Source: Dama dama
Taxonomy: Eukaryota > Chordata > Mammalia > Artiodactyla > Cervidae
Reading direction: 5' to 3'
Assembly: GCF_033118175.1 (NCBI RefSeq)
Contig: NC_083689.1
Coordinates: forward strand, 21,744,501-21,808,500
Length of the DNA stretch: 64,000 bases
Shown here piece by piece: positions 59,192 to 64,000 of this stretch. Numbering within the stretch: the first letter of the stretch is position 1; each line of letters opens with the position of its first letter. The position numbers were made by a program, and so were the translations under genes. Below the pieces are notes generated by a model. That model worked only from the letters and a program-made list of their open reading frames with translations. It did no database searches and was not told where the DNA came from.

Positions 59192-59465
59192 TACCTGGTG
59201 GTCTAGTGGTTAAAGCTCCAGGTTCCCAATGCAGGGGTCCTGGATTCTATCCCTGCTCAAGGAACTAAATCCCACATGCTGCAACTAAGAGTTCAAACAC
59301 TGCAACTGAAAATTTTGCATGCCACAATTAGATTTTGCATGCCACAAATTAAAGATTCCATATACTGAAACTAAAAGATCCTGCATGTTGCCATTAAAGA
59401 TCTTGCATGTTGCAACTAATACCTGGCACAGCTAAATAAGTAAATAAATACTAAAAAAAAAAACA
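59192..59465 (+). mobile_element. CHR-type SINE with expanded tail body
   Basis: GGGGACTTACCTGGTGGTCT head. The segment 'TGCAACTAA..GATC' is tandemly repeated about six times (59275-59425), longer than in other copies here. Confidence 0.78.
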
Positions 59466-59509
59466 ACCCCATCAGAAATGGGTTCAAGCCTTGAACAGAG
59501 AGTTCACAG

Positions 59510-60290
59510 AACTGAATGGATTATAAACCCAGGACAGGATGCTCAGGTTCCTTGGTAATAAGGGAAATGCACATTAAGACCCCACTGAGATATCACTTTA
59601 CCTCCAGTAGATGTGCAAAAATGCATCAGATGCTGGAGAGGAAGAAGAATGGGAGCTTTCCTCCCTTGCTGGGGGAGCTAAAGATGGCATGGCCCGTTGG
59701 GAAAGCATTGTGGCATTAACGGTTCAAAATGAACACATGCATATCCCTGATCTGGCATTTTTACTCCCAGATATATATACCCAAGGGCTTCCCAGATGGC
59801 TTAGTGAGTAAAGAATCTGCCTGCAATGCAGGAGACACAGGAGTCAAGGGTTTGATCCCCAGGTCAGGGAAGAGGGCATGGCAGCCCACTCCAGTATTCT
59901 TGCCTGGAGAATCCCATGGACAAAGGAGCCTGGCGGGCTACAGTTCACAGGGCCACACAGAGTCGGACATGACTGAAGCAGCTGAGTGCACACACACGTA
60001 TACCTAAGTGAAACTCTTGCATATCTGCCTCAGGAGACATGGGCAAGAATGATCATAGCGGCTGTGTTCCTAAGAACTGCAAAGTGGAAACAGCCCGAAA
60101 ATTCATCAGCAACAGAATGGATGCAACCATCATGAAATACTATGCAGTGATGAAAATGTAGGAACAGACACAAAACCCTGGGTGCATCTCCCAGCCTTGA
60201 TGCTGGTAAAGAAGCAGATGGCAGTATGATTTTATTTGTATAAAGTTCACAAGTAGGCAACATTAGTTAGTCCTTGTTTAGCTGGTAAAA
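59510..60290 (+). mobile_element. Ancient L1 3' end split by a Bov-tA
   Basis: GGGAAATGCACATTAAGACC, GATATCACTTTACCTCC before; AATGATCATAGCGGCTGTG, TACTATGCAGTGATGAAAA after the insert. 60290-60940 is AT-rich, unassigned. Confidence 0.78.
59788..59998 (+). mobile_element. Bov-tA-type SINE with near-perfect target-site duplication
   Basis: Flanked by TATACCCAAG (59776-59785 region) and TATACCTAAG (about 59999-60008), one mismatch. Confidence 0.9.
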
Positions 60291-60944
60291 CGAGAAGGAA
60301 AAGCTCTGCGGGCAATTCAGAACTGTGTTACCTCATTCAGGTGAGGGAGGAACAGGAGAAAAAGGTAGGACACAGAAGACTTCTAAGTTACTAGTAATAC
60401 TGTATTTCATAAAGTGAAGTAGGTACACAGACATGTATAGCTATTTATTAAACTGTACTTAAAATGTTTTGTGCATCATTTTATATGCAAAATGTGTTTC
60501 ACAATTTTAAAAAGCCATGTAGGGTTCATTATAGCAATGGATTAAGAATTCTTATTGAATTTAAGGGACAAGAGTGAAAACTATATCATCTCAAGATACA
60601 ATTTGATGAAATATCCACTTTTTAAATGAAAATCTCTTAGCCCGTAAGAAATGGAAGTGTCCACATAACTTGATAAAGGCTGTCTACTAGAACTATGAAT
60701 ATTATATTTAACAATGGCAACAGAACCATCAGAAGAATTTCCATAAAGTCAGAAAGAAGATGAACACATCAGCTGTCACTTCTACTAGTCAGCATTGATG
60801 TGGAGGTCCTTAGTCAATGCAATAAGACAAGAAAAGGAAGGGAGAGGAATTAAGATTGAAAACAGGCAACATCGCCATCGCATGTGATTGACTGTCCCTA
60901 TAGATATTCAATCAACTGAAAAGCTATTAGAAATAAAAAGTTCT

Positions 60945-61080
60945 GGGACTCCCCTGGCAATTAAGACTGCACTTCCAATGCAGGGGGTGCAGGTTCAATC
61001 CCTGGTTGGGGAATTAAGATCCTGTATGCTGCTTGGCACAGCCAGTTTTTAAAAAATAATAAATAAATAAATAAATAAAA
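60945..61080 (+). mobile_element. CHR-type SINE
   Basis: GGGACTCCCCTGGCAATTAA, missing part of the head; ends in an AATAAATAAATAAATAAA tail. Confidence 0.83.
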
Positions 61081-61297
61081 CATCTAAGAAAAAGGAAAAA
61101 AAACCCAGTTCTTTAAGGTGATTATAGAAAATCAATATTTAAAAACCAATAGCATTCTTGTACACCAGCAGCAACCACTTAGAAGATGCAGTAGAAAAAG
61201 ACATTGAGAGTCTAGCTCAAGGCCAAAATGTGTGTTTGAGGTGAATCCAACTCCTAGTGAAATATGCCTGAATGTTACACTGACATACTGCTTATCG

Positions 61298-61502
61298 AGG
61301 GCTTCCCAGGTGGTGCTAGTGGTAGAGAATCCGCCTGCCCATGCAAGCGTTGTAGGAGATACAAGTTTAGTCCCTGGGTCAGGAAGGTTCCCTGGAGTAG
61401 GAAACGGCACCCCAGTCCAGTATTCCTGCCTGGGCAGAGGACCCTGGAGTGCTACAGTCCATGGGGCCACAGAGTAGGACATGACTGAGAGATTGAGCAC
61501 AC
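61298..61502 (+). mobile_element. Bov-tA-type SINE
   Basis: GGGCTTCCCAGGTGGTGCTA to GGACATGACTGAGAGATTGA. 61503-61960 after it is unassigned. Confidence 0.9.
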
Positions 61503-61964
61503 ACACAGATGTATTGAAAGTCAAGTATGACTGTCAGACAGATGCACCCCCACCTCCCACAGCACTGGCACCTTCCACTTTTCACCAGGTATGGTTCTGG
61601 CCATCACAGCAAAGCATGGGTTGCAGAGACATCTGGGCACTCGGGGTGTTTTCTTCTTGCACAGAAATGACAAACAAGTTGCTCCTCCTGGAAACCTGAA
61701 CATGGGCTGCCCCTTCCCAGCCCTTGTCGCCGTCGATGGTGGTGGTGATGAGAGGCAGGAAGGCGGGCAGTTCTCCTTCCCAACAGCCCTTCTATCCCAT
61801 TCAGCCTTCCAGAACCTTCCTCCCAGTCACCTCTTGTGACATCACTGGCTGCCCCTGCCTTCCCATCCCACCCCACCTCCACTCCTGCTTCCAGAGCAGG
61901 AGGGCAGCCATTCTCTTTCCACCCATCCATCCCTTCATGCATTGCACTCCTTAACTTTTGGTGA

Positions 61965-62190
61965 AATTCATATGGAGCCACAGCACTTACGTCAGGCATC
62001 GTGCTAGATGCTGAAGACGTGAGGATGTGCAGAACCAGATGAGGTCTGTTCAGGGAGACCATGGGAAACCTGGAGTCAGACAGAGAGACCCAACGTATGT
62101 CAGTGGAAAGGGTTTGCTAGTGGGCCTGGCCTAGGCAGGGAGGTCAGGAGAGGTCCCTGGAGCTGAGTTCTAAAGGCTGGGCAGGTGTTA
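61965..62190 (+). mobile_element. L2 fragment
   Basis: GGCATCGTGCTAGATGCTG, GGAGGTCAGGAGAGGTCCC; diverged. Confidence 0.45.
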
Positions 62191-62354
62191 GCCTGACTCA
62201 CTGCTTTTCATCACATGCCCTGCTCCATGCATTCTCAGTCTGCTTCCGCCTCCTCTCGCAGTTGCATCCCGCTGCCTAAGACAGCTCCTGGCCAGGCACG
62301 CAGCAAGTGTGTTCAGTCAGTAAAGACTTACTGCCCAACCCTCAACATTCATAG

Positions 62355-62612
62355 GAAAGACTTATTCGAAAGCTGAAGCTCTAGTACTTGGGCCACCTGA
62401 TGTGAACAGCCAGCTCATTGAAAAGACCCTGATGCTGGGAAAGATTAAAGGCAGGAGAAGAGGGCGACAGAGGATGAGATGGTTGGATGGCATCATTGAC
62501 TCAATGGACATGAGTTTGAGCAAACTCCGGGAAATGGTGAAGGGGAGCCTGGCATGCTGCAGTCCTTGGGGTCACAAAGAGTTGGATGTGATGAGCGACT
62601 GAACAACAACCA
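62355..62612 (+). mobile_element. BovB 3'-end piece (Bov-A2/ART2A type)
   Basis: AAAAGACCCTGATGCTGGGA, ATTGACTCAATGGACATGAG, ends GCGACTGAACAACAAC. Confidence 0.9.
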
Positions 62613-62614
62613 CC

Positions 62615-63065
62615 CAAACACCCTGCTCTGTCAAGAGATAAGAACAGGAGTGTTCTACTGTCTCTGGAGCCTTCTGGGTGGTTCCCATCCGTGTCTGAGC
62701 AGTGTCACCCTGCAGAGCACCGAGTCACCTGAAGCTGGAGAGCCAGTGTCCGCCAGGAGCCGTTCTGACTCTCTTCTTCCAGCCCCTCAGCCAAAAATCA
62801 TCTCCCAGGCCCCCTTGTTGCAACATGTGGCCATCTGCGTACATCCTGACCTGTGGACTGTGGATACAGGTAATGCGGGGGTCACTGTAGAGTCATGCCC
62901 CTAACGGAAAGGAGATTGGGACCCCCTTTCCCTAGTGGGAGGCTGAGATCTGAAGCAATCACCTTGGACAAGAAGGGAGCTGAACAGTGAGGAGGCAACG
63001 CAATAAGAGGGAAGGAGCCTGGGTCCCTAATGACTGTGCAGCCACCTTGCTAGTCCTGGACAGAT
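62615..63065. other. Unassigned noncoding sequence
   Basis: Nothing recognisable. A CAG|GTAATG donor-like site at about 62870 follows an open frame but has no matching homology. Confidence 0.3.
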
Positions 63066-63069
63066 AGAG

Positions 63070-63465
63070 TTTTGTGCACACACACACACACACACACGCA
63101 CCTTCACATGTACACACTCATATGTATACTCATCTGCGCTCACACACATGCACACATTCTCCCACAATCATACCCATTCACCCCCTCAAACACACCCTCC
63201 TACAGACCCACAATTGGGTCACACACTCAAGTCACATACACCCTCTTATAGATACACAATTATAGTCACACAGATGCACTCACGCACAAATTTCTATACA
63301 GACACATAATTATATACACATGTGCTCAGCACGGGTATACACAACAACCTCACATTCTTGTGCATCCTCATTGGACGCAGGATTGCATACACATGTGCTC
63401 ACTCACATGCACTCACACACCTTCTCACAGATATTCTCACACACGTGCACACACAACTGTCTCAC
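63070..63465. repeat. Degenerate CA-rich minisatellite
   Basis: Pure (CA)11 at about 63078, then nearly 390 bp of CACACA interrupted by TCAC, CTCA and TATA. The remaining 63466-64000 is GC-rich and unassigned. Confidence 0.85.
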
Positions 63466-64000
63466 CACAGAAAGGTAAGTCACTCAGGAAAAGCCCATCC
63501 AGAAATACCTCAGCGGACGTCCACCCTGATCTTGTTCAGGGTTGACAGGCACACTGACAGCTTCCGGAAATGCTGCTGGAAGCGGACCTCTGCTCCTGGT
63601 GGCTTGGGATCTGCCTCCCCTGAATAGCCCCCCCCGCATCTAGGGTCACCCTCCCTTCCCAGGGCCACCCACAGTCACGTGGGGGCATCAAGCCGCCCGC
63701 CCATCACCCCATCTCAGGGCAATACTGAGAGGGGTTCCAACCCCCGAGCCTCCATGGGGGAAGGGCATCCTCTCTGCCTTGGAGACTGGGTTCTGACTCC
63801 TCCCCTCCCCCAGGGTCACCCCTGAGTGCTCCCCAAATAAGCCTTTCACAAGCTCTGTTCGTCTGCCCTGCTTCCCAGTGAGCTCCACACGTAGCAAGAG
63901 CAGTCAGTGCTCCCCCTAGAATCCCTGTGTTGACCTCGTCTCACCTTTCTCCTACCTGCCCTAGATAAGCTCGCAACAGGGACCTTTCATGCCCCACCAG

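Noticed and set aside
62615..64000. First exons of the neighbouring RFX2 gene, expected upstream of ACSBG2 from mammalian gene order
   Set aside because: No part of this stretch matches RFX2 coding sequence as I remember it; a noncoding first exon cannot be excluded.

Overview
This window is nuclear DNA from a ruminant, most likely a bovid (cattle, sheep, goat or a relative). The evidence is the repeats: BovB (RTE-type LINE) elements, a full-length L1 of bovine type, and dozens of Bov-tA-type SINEs, tRNA-derived CHR-type SINEs and short BovB 3'-end pieces. Older mammal-wide repeats (MIR, L2, ancient L1, MaLR LTRs, DNA transposons) lie underneath. The species cannot be fixed from sequence reading alone.

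The one gene that can be fully assembled is ACSBG2, the testis/brainstem 'bubblegum' long-chain acyl-CoA synthetase, on the minus strand. Thirteen coding exons run from the ATG at 55716 to the stop at 22503. All have GT donors and AG acceptors, and the splice phases agree at every junction. The joined frame is 2031 nt (676 residues plus stop) without an internal stop, against about 666 residues for the human protein. The acyl-adenylate-forming motifs (P-loop, YGMSES, GWLHSGD, GRIKE) are all present. The gene has at least one noncoding upstream exon, because a splice acceptor precedes the ATG by 11 nt; I could not find that exon or the polyadenylation site.

Layout: 1-11,800 is intergenic, with mixed ancient repeats, a CpG-rich exon-like block at 3.73-4.08 kb whose reading frame is broken, and a possible unknown 3'-terminal exon at about 11.26-11.38 kb. 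11,860-20,075 is one full-length antisense L1 with a recognisable target-site duplication. 20,076-22,500 is SINE-rich sequence and a MaLR LTR. 22,503-55,727 is ACSBG2. Its introns hold two abutting BovB pieces on the plus strand (27.5-30.45 kb), a 5'-truncated L1 between 79-bp direct repeats (35.3-38.0 kb), a decayed piggyBac-type element (38.92-39.55 kb) and a sense BovB (47.47-48.54 kb) ending about 10 bp before a splice acceptor. 55,728-64,000 is the 5' flank, made of ancient L1 3' ends, a MaLR LTR, SINEs and a long CA-rich tract, with no coding exon I can support.

No new multi-gene system is visible. The most interesting points are transposon/gene interactions: exon 5 of ACSBG2 has its 3' splice site at the very end of a BovB and could be enclosed in a hairpin with a nearby Bov-tA; a 29-bp L1 'micro-insertion' has a perfect 12-bp duplication; an L1 has an exceptionally long flanking repeat; and a GC3-biased exon has a frame break.
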